A DNA stretch of 64,000 nt from positions 6,117,001 through 6,181,000 of the forward strand of contig NZ_CP134053.1 of NCBI RefSeq assembly GCF_031583065.1, written 5' to 3'. Both the position numbers and the translations under genes were made by a program. The notes beneath the pieces were generated by a model. The model saw only the letters and a list, made by a program, of their open reading frames with translations. It was not told the origin of the DNA and did no database searches. Each line of letters starts with the position of its first letter. The first letter of the stretch is position 1. Of the stretch, positions 25,219 to 34,528 are shown one piece after another. This stretch comes from Streptomyces sp. CGMCC 4.7035. Its GTDB lineage: Bacteria > Actinomycetota > Actinomycetes > Streptomycetales > Streptomycetaceae.

Positions 25219-26787
25219 GTGAACACCGAGCGACCCGACGACGCGAGTGACGCCCCCGAGGTCACCGAGGTCACCGAGGCGACCGAGGAAACGGACGGCT
25301 CCGTGCCGCGCGGACGGCGCTCCCCGGTGGTCGTCGCCTCGGTCGCGGCCGCGGTCCTGCTGGTCGGGGGCGGCGGGGCGTATCTCGCGGCGACCGCCTC
25401 CGGCGGCTCGGGCGGCTCCTCGACGCCGGGCGGTGACGGCACTCCCCCGGCGCTGGTCCTCGACGGCTACAGCGAGGGCGGCACGCCGGGCATCGCGGTG
25501 GGTGAGCCCAACCCGTACGGAACGACGTACACCGCGGCGGGCAAGCTGCCCGACGGCCCGAAGTCGGCGCCCGTGTACTGGGCGAAGGGCGAGGTGACGC
25601 GGGACGAGGTGGCCCGGCTCGCCGAAGCCCTGGACCTGAGCGGCACGCCGAGGCTCGTCGGCGACACCTGGCAGGTGGGCGCCACGAAGGACGGAGCCCA
25701 GCCGAATCTGCGGGTGAACAGGAACGCCCCCGGAACCTGGACGTTCAGCTCGTACGTGCCGGGCACCGACAACTGCCCCAGGGGCAAGATGTGCCGGCCG
25801 ATCGGGTCCGGCATGGCGGGCGTGCGGCCCGGCCCGGTGAGCGAGGAGGCGGCGAAGAAGGCGGCCGCTCCCGTGCTCAAGGCGGTCGGCCAGGACGACG
25901 CGAAGCTGGACGCGTCCCAGCTCCTGGACCGGGTACGGGTGGTGAACGCCGAGCCTGAGGTGGGCGGACTGCCGACGTATGGCTGGACGACCGGCCTCCA
26001 GATCAGCTCGGAGGGCAAGGTCCTCAACGGCAGCGGCAACCTGAAGGCGCCGCTGAAGGGTGCCACGTACCCCGTCCTCGGCGCGAAGAAGACCCTGGAC
26101 CTGATGAACGGCGCGACCCCGTCGTACGGCCGCAAGGGCATCGGCGGCTGCGCCAGCCCCGTACCGCTGAAGGACCGGGACGAGGCGCCGTGCGGGGCGT
26201 CCACCACGGTCCCGAAGCGGGCGTCGGCGACCGTGAAGGGCGCGGTGTTCGGGCTGGCCCGGCACTCCGTGAACGGCAAGGCGGTGCTGGTGCCGTCGTG
26301 GCTGTTCGAGGTGAAGCCGACGGGGGCGGGGACCGGGGACGACTTCACGGTGACGCACCCCGCGATCGAACCGCGGTATCTGACCGCGCCCCAGCCGCCG
26401 GGGCAGCCGAGCGCGACGCCGAGCCCGCGCACCAGCGCTCCGGGCGACCAGCCGTCCTCGGCGCCGACGAAGCGTGATGTGAAGGTGATGGGCTACACCG
26501 CCGACGGCAAGGACCTCACCATCGCCTACGAGGGCGGGGTGTGCGCCGACTACGCGGCGTCCGTGAGCGAGGGTTCCGCCAAGGTGACGGTGACCGTGAC
26601 CGAGACGCCCTGGCCGGACAGGGTCTGCATCATGATCGCCAAGGTCTACCACGAGACGCTGCGTCTGAAGGAGCCGCTGGGCGACCGCCAGGTGGTGGGC
26701 TCGGACGGCAAGCCGATCCCGAAGGAGACGGCGAGCACGCTGCCGAAGGCCTCCACCGGTGGGGCGGGGGCGAAGCAGCCCCGGTAG
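25219..26787 (+). CDS. Membrane-anchored protein of unknown function
   Basis: 522 residues. An acidic cytoplasmic N-terminus (about 1-30, many Glu/Asp/Thr) is followed by RGRRSP and one transmembrane helix (about 36-58), a Gly/Ser linker and a large extracytoplasmic region. A Pro/Ser/Thr-rich linker lies near 395-415, and the last 100 residues form a separate small domain. The topology resembles actinobacterial anti-sigma or sensor-type proteins, but I find no domain I can name. GTG 25219 has AAGGAG 9 nt upstream. A strong terminator follows. Confidence 0.8.
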   Translation: MNTERPDDASDAPEVTEVTEATEETDGSVPRGRRSPVVVASVAAAVLLVGGGGAYLAATASGGSGGSSTPGGDGTPPALVLDGYSEGGTPGIAVGEPNPYGTTYTAAGKLPDGPKSAPVYWAKGEVTRDEVARLAEALDLSGTPRLVGDTWQVGATKDGAQPNLRVNRNAPGTWTFSSYVPGTDNCPRGKMCRPIGSGMAGVRPGPVSEEAAKKAAAPVLKAVGQDDAKLDASQLLDRVRVVNAEPEVGGLPTYGWTTGLQISSEGKVLNGSGNLKAPLKGATYPVLGAKKTLDLMNGATPSYGRKGIGGCASPVPLKDRDEAPCGASTTVPKRASATVKGAVFGLARHSVNGKAVLVPSWLFEVKPTGAGTGDDFTVTHPAIEPRYLTAPQPPGQPSATPSPRTSAPGDQPSSAPTKRDVKVMGYTADGKDLTIAYEGGVCADYAASVSEGSAKVTVTVTETPWPDRVCIMIAKVYHETLRLKEPLGDRQVVGSDGKPIPKETASTLPKASTGGAGAKQPR

Positions 26788-26809
26788 GAGGCATCCAGGA
26801 ACGCGCGAA

Positions 26810-26841
26810 GGCGGCGCCCCCGATCGGAGGGGGGCGCCGCC
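26810..26841. terminator. Bidirectional terminator
   Basis: GGCGGCGCCCC (26810-26820) and GGGGCGCCGCC (26831-26841) make a perfect 11-bp stem between the convergent genes ending at 26787 and 26879; CTTCG follows. Confidence 0.8.
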
Positions 26842-26878
26842 TTCGTACGCTTACCCGTTACCGGTAGCGGTGCGGGGC

Positions 26879-27235
26879 TCAGCTGAAGGAGTCGCCGCAG
26901 GCGCAGGAGCCCGTCGCGTTCGGGTTGTCGATGGTGAAGCCCTGCTTCTCGATCGTGTCGACGAAGTCGATGGTGGCGCCACCCAGGTACGGGGCGCTCA
27001 TGCGGTCGGTGACGACCTTGACTCCGCCGAAGTCCTTCTCCACGTCGCCGTCGAGGGAGCGCTCGTCGAAGAAGAGCTGGTAGCGCAGGCCGGAGCAGCC
27101 GCCGGGCTGAACCGCGACACGCAGCGCCAGGTCGTCACGGCCTTCCTGGTCGAGCAGGGCCTTGACCTTGGCCGCGGCGGCGTCGGTCAGGATGATGCCG
27201 TCGGCGACGGTGGTGGTCTCGTCCTGTACGGACAT
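26879..27235 (-). CDS. erpA: Iron-sulfur cluster insertion protein (HesB/IscA family)
   Basis: 118 residues, the A-type Fe-S carrier fold. The three cluster ligands are in GGCSGLRYQ (Cys about 47) and GSCACGDSFS (Cys about 111 and 113). It accepts clusters from the SUF machine and delivers them to apoproteins. A nearby client is NadA, a [4Fe-4S] enzyme encoded divergently. Assignment to ErpA rather than another A-type carrier rests on its being a lone copy here. Confidence 0.93.
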   Translation of the reverse strand: MSVQDETTTVADGIILTDAAAAKVKALLDQEGRDDLALRVAVQPGGCSGLRYQLFFDERSLDGDVEKDFGGVKVVTDRMSAPYLGGATIDFVDTIEKQGFTIDNPNATGSCACGDSFS

Positions 27236-27329
27236 CTACATCTCTCCCGGGTTGTACGGAGACTGCTTGCCGACGAGTGCAACCGGCGTGGCCGCGGATT
27301 CATTCCGGGCCGAGCGTGCGTTTCGCCCT

Positions 27330-27373
27330 TGGCTTCTTCTTCATGCTCGCATGGCTTCTTCTTCATGCTCGCA
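27330..27373. repeat. Perfect 22-bp tandem duplication
   Basis: A 22-bp unit beginning TGGCTTCTTCTTCATG is present twice back to back (27330-27351, 27352-27373) in the 396-bp erpA-nadA gap. It has a pyrimidine-rich core unlike its surroundings. It is not part of any gene I can see. Confidence 0.9.
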
Positions 27374-27488
27374 CATGCGCCGCAGCACGCACAGCGGCCT
27401 GTGGACAACCCCGCGGAGACCGCCGTGTCGTCCGGAGTACGCCCGGCGGAGGGGAGCGCGACGGGGTGGGCGTGCCCGCCGGGATTCA

Positions 27489-27558
27489 CGTCACATCGAC
27501 GCTATGGGCATCGTCAAACTGACGTGAACCAGTTATGATAGATAGCGTCAATTCGACG
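27489..27558. promoter_or_regulatory. Three 13-bp operator-like boxes upstream of nadA
   Basis: CGTCACATCGACG (27489-27501), CGTCAAACTGACG (27512-27524) and CGTCAATTCGACG (27546-27558) share the form CGTCA-N4-GACG and are partial dyads. The second overlaps the -35 and the third the -10 of the predicted promoter. This layout suits a repressor of NAD synthesis. NrtR-family NdnR represses nadA in Corynebacterium, but whether a relative binds these boxes is not shown. Confidence 0.6.
27519..27548 (+). promoter_or_regulatory. nadA promoter
   Basis: CTGACG (27519-27524), an 18-nt spacer and TAGCGT (27543-27548) fit a principal-sigma promoter about 85 nt before the GTG start. TATGAT at 27534-27539 is an alternative -10 without a good -35. 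Confidence 0.55.
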
Positions 27559-27631
27559 AGAAGCTTTGTCCCGCATGTCCCGCCGACCCGTTTCCGGGTC
27601 GGCGAGCCGCAGAACAGAAAGGGTGCGTGTC

Positions 27632-28816
27632 GTGACCACCGCCCAGACCCAGGAGCTCGACGTACAGCCGACGCCCCTCGCTCTCCTGCTGCTCGGCCGT
27701 GAGGCCGACCCGAGGAGCGAACGGGGCGTCGAGTGTCCCGGTGACCTGCCCTCGCCGTCCGACCCGGACCTGGTGGAGCGCGCCCGCGCGGCCAAGGAGA
27801 AGCTCGGGGACAAGGTCTTCGTGCTCGGCCACCACTACCAGCGCGACGAGGTCATCCAGTTCGCCGACGTCACGGGCGACTCCTTCAAGCTGGCGCGGGA
27901 CGCGGCGGCGCGGCCGGAGGCCGAGTACATCGTGTTCTGCGGTGTGCACTTCATGGCCGAGTCGGCGGACATCCTGACGAGCGACGACCAGAAGGTCGTG
28001 CTGCCGGACCTCGCCGCCGGCTGCTCCATGGCGGACATGGCGACGGCCGAGCAGGTCGCCGAGTGCTGGGACGTGCTGACCGAGGCGGGGATCGCCGAGC
28101 AGGTCGTGCCGGTCTCGTACATGAACTCGTCCGCCGACATCAAGGCGTTCACGGGCAAGCACGGCGGCACGATCTGCACGTCGTCGAACGCGCAGCGGGC
28201 CCTGGAGTGGGCGTTCCAGCAAGGCGAGAAGGTCCTCTTCCTGCCGGACCAGCACCTGGGCCGCAACACCGCGGTGCGGGACATGGGCATGTCGCTGGAG
28301 GACTGCGTCGTCTACAACCCGCACAAGCCGAACGGCGGGCTGACGGCCGACGAACTGCGCGCCGCGAAGATGATCCTGTGGCGGGGCCACTGCTCGGTGC
28401 ACGGCCGCTTCAGCCTCGACTCGGTGAACGACGTGCGCGAGCGTATCCCCGGGGTGAACGTGCTGGTGCACCCCGAGTGCAAGCACGAGGTCGTGGCCGC
28501 GGCGGACTACGTCGGTTCGACGGAGTACATCATCAAGGCGCTGGAGGCCGCTCCGGCCGGCTCCAAGTGGGCCATCGGCACCGAGCTGAACCTGGTCCGC
28601 CGACTGGCGAACCGTTTCGCTCCGGAGGGCAAGGAGATCGTCTTCCTGGACAAGACGGTGTGCTTCTGCTCGACGATGAACCGCATCGACCTGCCGCACC
28701 TGGTGTGGGCGCTGGAGTCGCTGGCCGAGGGCAACCTGGTCAACCGCATCGAGGTGGACAAGGAGACGGAGGCGTTCGCGAAGCTGGCGCTGGAGCGGAT
28801 GCTGGCGCTGCCGTAA
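27632..28816 (+). CDS. nadA: Quinolinate synthase A
   Basis: 394 residues. It condenses iminoaspartate with dihydroxyacetone phosphate to give quinolinate in de novo NAD synthesis. The conserved Cys ligands of the [4Fe-4S] cluster are in the regions VFCGVHFMAESADIL, HPECKHEV and DKTVCFCSTMNRI; VLGHHYQRDEVIQFAD is the N-terminal signature. GTG 27632 is chosen because AGAAAGGG lies about 9 nt upstream; the longer frame to 27566 begins inside the leader. It stands alone, without nadB or nadC next to it in this window. Confidence 0.97.
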   Translation: MTTAQTQELDVQPTPLALLLLGREADPRSERGVECPGDLPSPSDPDLVERARAAKEKLGDKVFVLGHHYQRDEVIQFADVTGDSFKLARDAAARPEAEYIVFCGVHFMAESADILTSDDQKVVLPDLAAGCSMADMATAEQVAECWDVLTEAGIAEQVVPVSYMNSSADIKAFTGKHGGTICTSSNAQRALEWAFQQGEKVLFLPDQHLGRNTAVRDMGMSLEDCVVYNPHKPNGGLTADELRAAKMILWRGHCSVHGRFSLDSVNDVRERIPGVNVLVHPECKHEVVAAADYVGSTEYIIKALEAAPAGSKWAIGTELNLVRRLANRFAPEGKEIVFLDKTVCFCSTMNRIDLPHLVWALESLAEGNLVNRIEVDKETEAFAKLALERMLALP

Positions 28817-28835
28817 CCCTCGTCCCGCCCCGCCG

Positions 28836-31088
28836 TCACCCCGAGACGGGTTTCCGCTCGGGGTGCGCGGGGTCGAGGGAGAAGACCGTGCCGTCCGGGG
28901 TGCTCACGATCAGTGCGCCGTCGTACAGCAGCACCTTCGACTTGGTCACGTCACCGCTCGCGAGCTGGTCGGCGTGTGCGCCCGTTTCCCACAGGAGCTT
29001 GCCCTTGCGGGTGTCGAGGGCGGCGACCCGGCCGCTGGTGCTGGCCAGGTAGAGGGTGCGGGTGCGGGGGTCGTACGTGGGCTGTCCCGAGCCCTCGACG
29101 CCGGTCCGGGTCTGCCACAGCTGTTTGCCGGTCAGCGGGGAAACGGCGGTCACCTGGCCGTTGGCCCCGGTGATCCACAGGGTGTCGGCGGCCAGCCGCA
29201 CCGAGCCGTCGTAGGTCTTCGTCAGCTTCGTCGTGGTGGCGGCGCCGGTGTCCGGGTCGAGCAGCCAGATCTCGCCGAACTTCAAATCCTCGGGGCGCGC
29301 CGGGCCCGAGTCGCCGCCGACCACGAAGGCCAGCCGGCCGCCGACGGTACCGAGCAGGCCGCTCGCGTTCGGGGTCTTCAGACGCCGGAGCACCGATCCG
29401 TTGGCTTTGTTCAGTTCCAGGAGTACGGCGTCCTTGGTCTCGTCGTCCGGGAAGCAGTGCGCGTACAGGCGGGAGCCTTCCGTCGCGAACTGGCAGTAGT
29501 CGCCGGAGGGCAACTGCGTGGTCCAGCTGTCGGTACCGGTGTACGGGGAACGGGCCGTCACCAGCCGACCGCTGAGGTCGGGGGTCAGGACGAGGTCACC
29601 GGACACGATCTGGTCGACGGTCACGTTGTTCCGCCGGCGGTCCCACAGCTGCTCGCCGCTCTCGGTGTCGAGGGCTACGATGCTGGCCTTCGTGCCCCCG
29701 TCAGCCCCGTAGACGTAGTGCTGGAGGAGCATCGTGCCGTCCCGCACCCCGAGGAGTTCGAAGTTGTCCCGCGCCGAGTCCGCGCCCTCGGCGGAGGTCG
29801 CGAGCGCGGAGCGCCAGACGGTGGCGCCGGTACTGCCGTCCAGACGGACCGGGAGGATGTTGTTGCCCGCGCAGTAGACCGCGTTCTCGTACGTCTGGCA
29901 GGTGGCGTCGCCCGCGTCCGCGCTGTCCTTCACCAGCGGGTTGACCTCGCCCGACTGTGCGGTCTCGGACATCGTCGTCTGCCAGGGCTGCCAGCCGGTG
30001 GGCACGGCCGCCCATCGGGAGTTCGCGGACGCGTCGGAACTCACCGCCGGGGCACCGTCCGAGAAGCCCGGCCCGAACCGTATGTACCACCCCGTCCCCA
30101 GGGCCAGTACACCCACCGTGCAGGCCACCACCAGCCATGGGCGGACCCTGCGGCCTCGCGTGAGCCCGGACCGAGTGACCTTTCCGGGCGCCGCGTGGCC
30201 GGTCCCGGCGTAGGTCTCCTCAAAGGTCCTCAAGTCGGCCACGCGGAGGGTCGTGGTGTCCGGGTCCATGGGGTCGGGCTCGGGCAGGGCCTCGGCGAAC
30301 TCCTTGGCCAGTACGTCCAGTTGAGGCCGGTCGGCGGCGTCCTTGACCAGACAGCGCTCCAGGACCGCGCGCAACGGCCCCGGTACGCCGTCCAGTCCGG
30401 GCGGCTCGTGGACGACCCGGAAGGCGGTCATGTACGGGCTGTCGGCGTCGAAGGGGCCGCGTCCGGTGGCCGAGAAGACCAGGAGCGCGGCGAGCGAGAA
30501 GACGTCCGAGGCGGGTCCGACCGTACGGGCGTCGGTGAACTGTTCCGGGGACATGAAGGGCGGGGTGCCGATCATCTGGCCGGTCTCGGTGAGGGTCTTG
30601 TGGTTCTCGGCCGCGCGGGAGATACCGAAGTCGATCACGCGGGGACCGTCCTCCGCCATCAGAACGTTGGCCGGCTTCAGGTCCCGGTGCACCACCCCGG
30701 CCCGGTGGATGTCCTGCAACGCCTCCACCAGCCCCAGCGCCAGCCGCCGCAGCTCGGTGCCGCGCAGCGGGCCGTGATCGCGCAGCCGCTCGGCGAGCGA
30801 GCTGGCGGGCACGTACTGCGTGGCCATCCAGGGCCGCGCCGCTTCCGGATCGGCGTCCACGACCGGTGCGGTGAAGGCACCGCTCACCTTGCGGACGGCC
30901 TCGATCTCCTGCCGGAACCGGGCGCGGAAGACGGCGTTCTCGGCGTACTGGGCGTGCACCACCTTGACGGCGACGTCGCGCCCGGACCGCGACCTGCCCC
31001 AGTAGACGACCCCCATGCCGCCGGACCCGAGCCGGTCGACCAGTCTGTACCCGCCGACCGACTTCGGGTCGTCCCTGTGCAGCGGCAC
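28836..31088 (-). CDS. Serine/threonine protein kinase with extracellular PQQ-like beta-propeller
   Basis: 750 residues. The N-terminal kinase domain (about 10-275) is complete: GSGGMGVVYWG loop, VAVKVV Lys42, HRDLKPANVL catalytic loop, DFGISRAAE and GTPPFMSPEQF activation segment. A Pro-rich juxtamembrane part and one transmembrane helix (about 315-335, WLVVACTVGVLALGTGWYI) follow. The outer part (about 370-750) has WD/PQQ-type repeats (ALDTESGEQLWDRR, VSPLTGKQLWQTR, ALDTRKGKLLWETG), a beta-propeller that could sense a ligand. It is PknD-like in architecture. Its gene follows the RND exporter on the same strand, with a terminator between. Confidence 0.94.
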   Translation of the reverse strand: MPLHRDDPKSVGGYRLVDRLGSGGMGVVYWGRSRSGRDVAVKVVHAQYAENAVFRARFRQEIEAVRKVSGAFTAPVVDADPEAARPWMATQYVPASSLAERLRDHGPLRGTELRRLALGLVEALQDIHRAGVVHRDLKPANVLMAEDGPRVIDFGISRAAENHKTLTETGQMIGTPPFMSPEQFTDARTVGPASDVFSLAALLVFSATGRGPFDADSPYMTAFRVVHEPPGLDGVPGPLRAVLERCLVKDAADRPQLDVLAKEFAEALPEPDPMDPDTTTLRVADLRTFEETYAGTGHAAPGKVTRSGLTRGRRVRPWLVVACTVGVLALGTGWYIRFGPGFSDGAPAVSSDASANSRWAAVPTGWQPWQTTMSETAQSGEVNPLVKDSADAGDATCQTYENAVYCAGNNILPVRLDGSTGATVWRSALATSAEGADSARDNFELLGVRDGTMLLQHYVYGADGGTKASIVALDTESGEQLWDRRRNNVTVDQIVSGDLVLTPDLSGRLVTARSPYTGTDSWTTQLPSGDYCQFATEGSRLYAHCFPDDETKDAVLLELNKANGSVLRRLKTPNASGLLGTVGGRLAFVVGGDSGPARPEDLKFGEIWLLDPDTGAATTTKLTKTYDGSVRLAADTLWITGANGQVTAVSPLTGKQLWQTRTGVEGSGQPTYDPRTRTLYLASTSGRVAALDTRKGKLLWETGAHADQLASGDVTKSKVLLYDGALIVSTPDGTVFSLDPAHPERKPVSG

Positions 31089-31149
31089 AGCCCATCACCT
31101 TTCCCCGAAGATCCGTTCGAGGCCACAGGATACGTAACGGAGAGAAAGC

Positions 31150-31196
31150 GGCGGCCGGGCCCCGAACCCCTGTGGGGGATTCGTGACCCGGCCGCC
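31150..31196 (-). terminator. Terminator after the RND exporter gene
   Basis: GGCGGCCGGG (31150-31159) and CCCGGCCGCC (31187-31196) form a 10-bp stem, with an inner CCCC/GGGG stem. It lies 17 bp after the RND stop and before the kinase start. Confidence 0.78.
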
Positions 31197-31213
31197 GTGC
31201 ATCACACGGTTCG

Positions 31214-34200
31214 TCACACGGCCGCGGGCTCCGGCTCGTCCGAAGCCGACGCCGGCTCGGGCGCGGCCCCGCCCTTCTCGGCCTGCTTCGCCGCCCGCTT
31301 CTTCGCGCGGCGCTCCTTGCGGAGTTCGAGCATCGTGTAGAGCGTCGGAACCAGAAGCAGCGTCAGGAGGGTGGAGGTGATCAGGCCGCCGATCACCACC
31401 ACCGCCAGCGGCTGGGAGATGAAGCCGCCCTCACCCGTGACGCCCAACGCCATCGGGAGCAGCGCGAAGATCGTCGCCAACGCCGTCATCAGGATCGGGC
31501 GGAGGCGGTGACGGCCACCCTCCACCACGGCCTCGACCACGCCGTACCCCTGCTTCCGGTACTGGTTGATCAGATCGATCAGCACGATCGCGTTCGTCAC
31601 CACGATGCCGATCAGCATCAGCATGCCGATCATCGCCGGCACGCCCATCGGAGTGCCCGTGACGACCAGGAGGCCGATCGCGCCGGTCGCCGCGAACGGG
31701 ATGGAGACGAGCAGGATGAGGGGCTGGGCCAGGCTGCGGAACGTCCCGACCAGCAGCATGAACACGATCGCCACCGCCGCCAGCATCGCCAGGCCCAGGT
31801 TCTTGAACGCGTCGCTCTGGTCCTGCGAGACACCGCCGATCTCCGCCTCCGCGCCCGCCGGCAGCTTCAGCGCGTCGATCTTCGACTGGAGGTCCCTGCT
31901 CACGGCGCCCGTGTCCACGCCCGTCGGCCGCGCCGTGATCGTCGCCGCCCGCCGGCCGTCGATCCGGGTCATGGAGACCGGGCCGTCCACCAGCTTCACC
32001 GTCGCGATGTCGCCCAGCTTCACCGCGCCGAGGCGCAGGTTCTTCAGCTGGTCCAGCGTCTGCGCCGGCTTGGCCGACTTGATGACGACGTCCCGCTCGG
32101 TGTCGTCCAGAATCGCCTTGCCGGTCGTGGTCCCCTGCACGGCCTGGGCGACCACCGCGCCCAGCGTCTGGTTGTCGAAACCGGCCGCCGCCGCACGGGA
32201 GTTCGCCTTGACCGAGATGCGCGGCACACTCTGCGCCAGGTCGCTCGTCACGTCCGTGACGTTCTTGAGCTTCGCGACCTCGGAGCGGACCTTCGCGGCC
32301 GCCTTGCGCAGCCCGTCCGCGTCGGGCGCCGTCACCACCACGCTCAGGTCCTGGCTGCCGAAGCCGTCACCGGCCGACACCGTGGTCGTACCGATCCCGG
32401 AGAGGTCGGCCAGGCCGTCCTCGATGCGGCTTTGGACGTCCGCGAACTTCGCCGAGCCGTCCAGCATGACCGAGTAGGACGCCTGGTTGGTGTCCGTGCC
32501 ACCGCCGAACGCCGCCATGAAGCCGGACGAACCGACCGTGACCTGGTAGTCCTTGACGCCCTTCACCCCGGCGAGCATCTTCTCGACCTTCCGGGCCGAG
32601 GCGTCCGTCGCCGCCAGGCTCGTACCCGGCTTCACCTTCTGCTTGATGGTGAGGACTTCCTGCTCCCCCTGGTCGAAGAAGTTCGTCTTCAGCAGGGGCG
32701 CCATGCCGAAGGTGCCGACGAGCACGACCGCCGCGATCGCCACACTGGTGAGGCGGCGGCGGGTCGCGAAGCGCAGCACGGGCACGTAGAAGCGCTGCAG
32801 ACGGCTCCTGGCCTCCTTCTCCTCCGCCGCGCGGCGGGCCTTCTCCGCGTCCCCGGGCGTGCCCTTCGGGGCGCGCAGGAACCAGTACGACAGGACGGGT
32901 ACGACCGTCAGCGACACCAGCAGCGAGGCCAGCAGTGCCGCCGTCACGGTCAGCGAGAACGGGCCGAACAGCTCGCCCACCATGCCGCCGACCAGGCCGA
33001 TCGGCAGGAACACGGCCACCGTCGTGAGCGTGGAGGAGGTCACCGCTCCGGCCACCTCGCCGACCGCGGTGAGAATCGCCCGCCGGCGCTCCTCGCCGTA
33101 GCCGAGGTGCCGCTTGATGTTCTCCAGGACCACGATCGAGTCGTCGACGACCCGGCCGATGGCGATGGTCAGCGCACCGAGCGTGAGCATGTTGAGGGAG
33201 AGGTCCCTCGTCCACAGGACGATCAGCGCCAGGACCACCGACAGCGGGATCGAGACCGCCGTCACGAGGGTGGAGCGGACCGACGCCAGGAAGACCAGGA
33301 TCACCAGGACCGCGAAGATCAGGCCGAGCCCGCCCTCGGTCGTCAGACCTTCGATGGCCTTGGAGACCGCCGGCCCCTGGTCGCTGACCACGGTGATGGT
33401 GGCGCCGGAGCCGAGGTCCTCGCGCAGGCCCGGCAGCTTGTCCTTGACCGCGTCGGAGATGGCGACCGCACTGCCGTCGTGGTCCATGGTGACGGTCACG
33501 GCGAGGCTGGGCCTGCCGTCCGTACGGGTGATGGAGTCGGCCTTGGCCTCCTGCTGACTGACCGTGGCGACGTCACCGAGGCGCACGGGCTTCTTGCCGG
33601 CCTGGCCCGTGACCATCAGGTCCTCGATCTGCCGCAGCGAGGTGAAGCCGCCGCCGACCTGGACCGTGCGGTTGCCGCCGTTCTCGTCGAAGGAGCCGGC
33701 GGCGACCGTCGCGCCGCCCGCCTGCAGGGCCTGGCCGAGCGCGACCGTGGTCAGTCCGGCCCGCGCCAGCTTCGCGTCGTCGGGCGTGACGGTGACCTGT
33801 AGGTCGCGTACGCCCGCCACGGTCACCTGTCCGACCCCGCCGATGTCCTTCAGCGTGGGCACCACGGTCCGGTCGAGCTGGTCCGACAGCGCCTGCTGGT
33901 CCTTGTCCGAGGTGACGGCGAGGACGACGGTCGGCATGTCGTCCGTCGAACCGGCGACGACCTGCGGGTCGACCGAGTCCGGGAGCCTCGCCCGGTTGAC
34001 GGCCTGCTGGACGTCGGCGACGAGCTGCTTGGTGTCGTCGCTGTACTCGAACGACGCCATGATGACGGCGTTGCCCTCACTCGCCGTGGAGGTGACGCCC
34101 TCGATGCCGTCGACCGCCTTGAGCGTGTTCTCGATGGGCTCGACGACCTGCTTCTCGACCACATCCGGGGACGCGCCCTGATAGGGCGCCAGGACGGACA

Positions 34201-34336
34201 CCACGGGCAGGTTGATGGTGGGCAAGAGCTGCTGTTTGAGCTGCGGGATCGCGATCGCCCCGAAGACGAGCGCGACGATCGACATCAGCGCTGTCAGGGC
34301 CCGTTGCGCGAGGCTGAATCGTGACAGCCAGGACAT
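31214..34336 (-). CDS. RND efflux transporter permease (AcrB/SwrC type)
   Basis: 1040 residues with the twofold RND plan: one helix, a large outer loop (about 35-330), six helices, a second outer loop and six more helices. QLKQQLLPTINLPVVSV, GRVVDDSIVVLENIKRHL and GIVVTNAIVLIDLINQYRKQG are typical of the HAE1/AcrB class; Asp405/406-type residues for proton relay are visible in GRVVDDS. No membrane-fusion or outer-membrane partner is nearby, as expected for a Gram-positive such as Bacillus SwrC. A Lys/Ala-rich tail follows the last helix. A two-component system lies upstream on the same strand and may control it. Confidence 0.93.
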   Translation of the reverse strand: MSWLSRFSLAQRALTALMSIVALVFGAIAIPQLKQQLLPTINLPVVSVLAPYQGASPDVVEKQVVEPIENTLKAVDGIEGVTSTASEGNAVIMASFEYSDDTKQLVADVQQAVNRARLPDSVDPQVVAGSTDDMPTVVLAVTSDKDQQALSDQLDRTVVPTLKDIGGVGQVTVAGVRDLQVTVTPDDAKLARAGLTTVALGQALQAGGATVAAGSFDENGGNRTVQVGGGFTSLRQIEDLMVTGQAGKKPVRLGDVATVSQQEAKADSITRTDGRPSLAVTVTMDHDGSAVAISDAVKDKLPGLREDLGSGATITVVSDQGPAVSKAIEGLTTEGGLGLIFAVLVILVFLASVRSTLVTAVSIPLSVVLALIVLWTRDLSLNMLTLGALTIAIGRVVDDSIVVLENIKRHLGYGEERRRAILTAVGEVAGAVTSSTLTTVAVFLPIGLVGGMVGELFGPFSLTVTAALLASLLVSLTVVPVLSYWFLRAPKGTPGDAEKARRAAEEKEARSRLQRFYVPVLRFATRRRLTSVAIAAVVLVGTFGMAPLLKTNFFDQGEQEVLTIKQKVKPGTSLAATDASARKVEKMLAGVKGVKDYQVTVGSSGFMAAFGGGTDTNQASYSVMLDGSAKFADVQSRIEDGLADLSGIGTTTVSAGDGFGSQDLSVVVTAPDADGLRKAAAKVRSEVAKLKNVTDVTSDLAQSVPRISVKANSRAAAAGFDNQTLGAVVAQAVQGTTTGKAILDDTERDVVIKSAKPAQTLDQLKNLRLGAVKLGDIATVKLVDGPVSMTRIDGRRAATITARPTGVDTGAVSRDLQSKIDALKLPAGAEAEIGGVSQDQSDAFKNLGLAMLAAVAIVFMLLVGTFRSLAQPLILLVSIPFAATGAIGLLVVTGTPMGVPAMIGMLMLIGIVVTNAIVLIDLINQYRKQGYGVVEAVVEGGRHRLRPILMTALATIFALLPMALGVTGEGGFISQPLAVVVIGGLITSTLLTLLLVPTLYTMLELRKERRAKKRAAKQAEKGGAAPEPASASDEPEPAAV

Positions 34337-34528
34337 GGGTCGGTGTCTCTCTCTGTGGCCGAGCGGAGGGTCGGGGGCGCATATGAGCGCCTGCCCCTAC
34401 ACCCTGAGCCATCGGCGGACACCGTTTTGTAGCCCCGAGGTCCATTTCCTTGTATGGCGCCTACTGCGGGCGCAGTACGGCCCGGTGGAGATCACTACAC
34501 CCACCGCGGTACCGGGGGTGGCCCCCGC

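Noticed and set aside
28863..33802. Long plus-strand frames opposite the kinase and RND genes
   Set aside because: Antisense shadows; the real proteins have full-length families on the minus strand.
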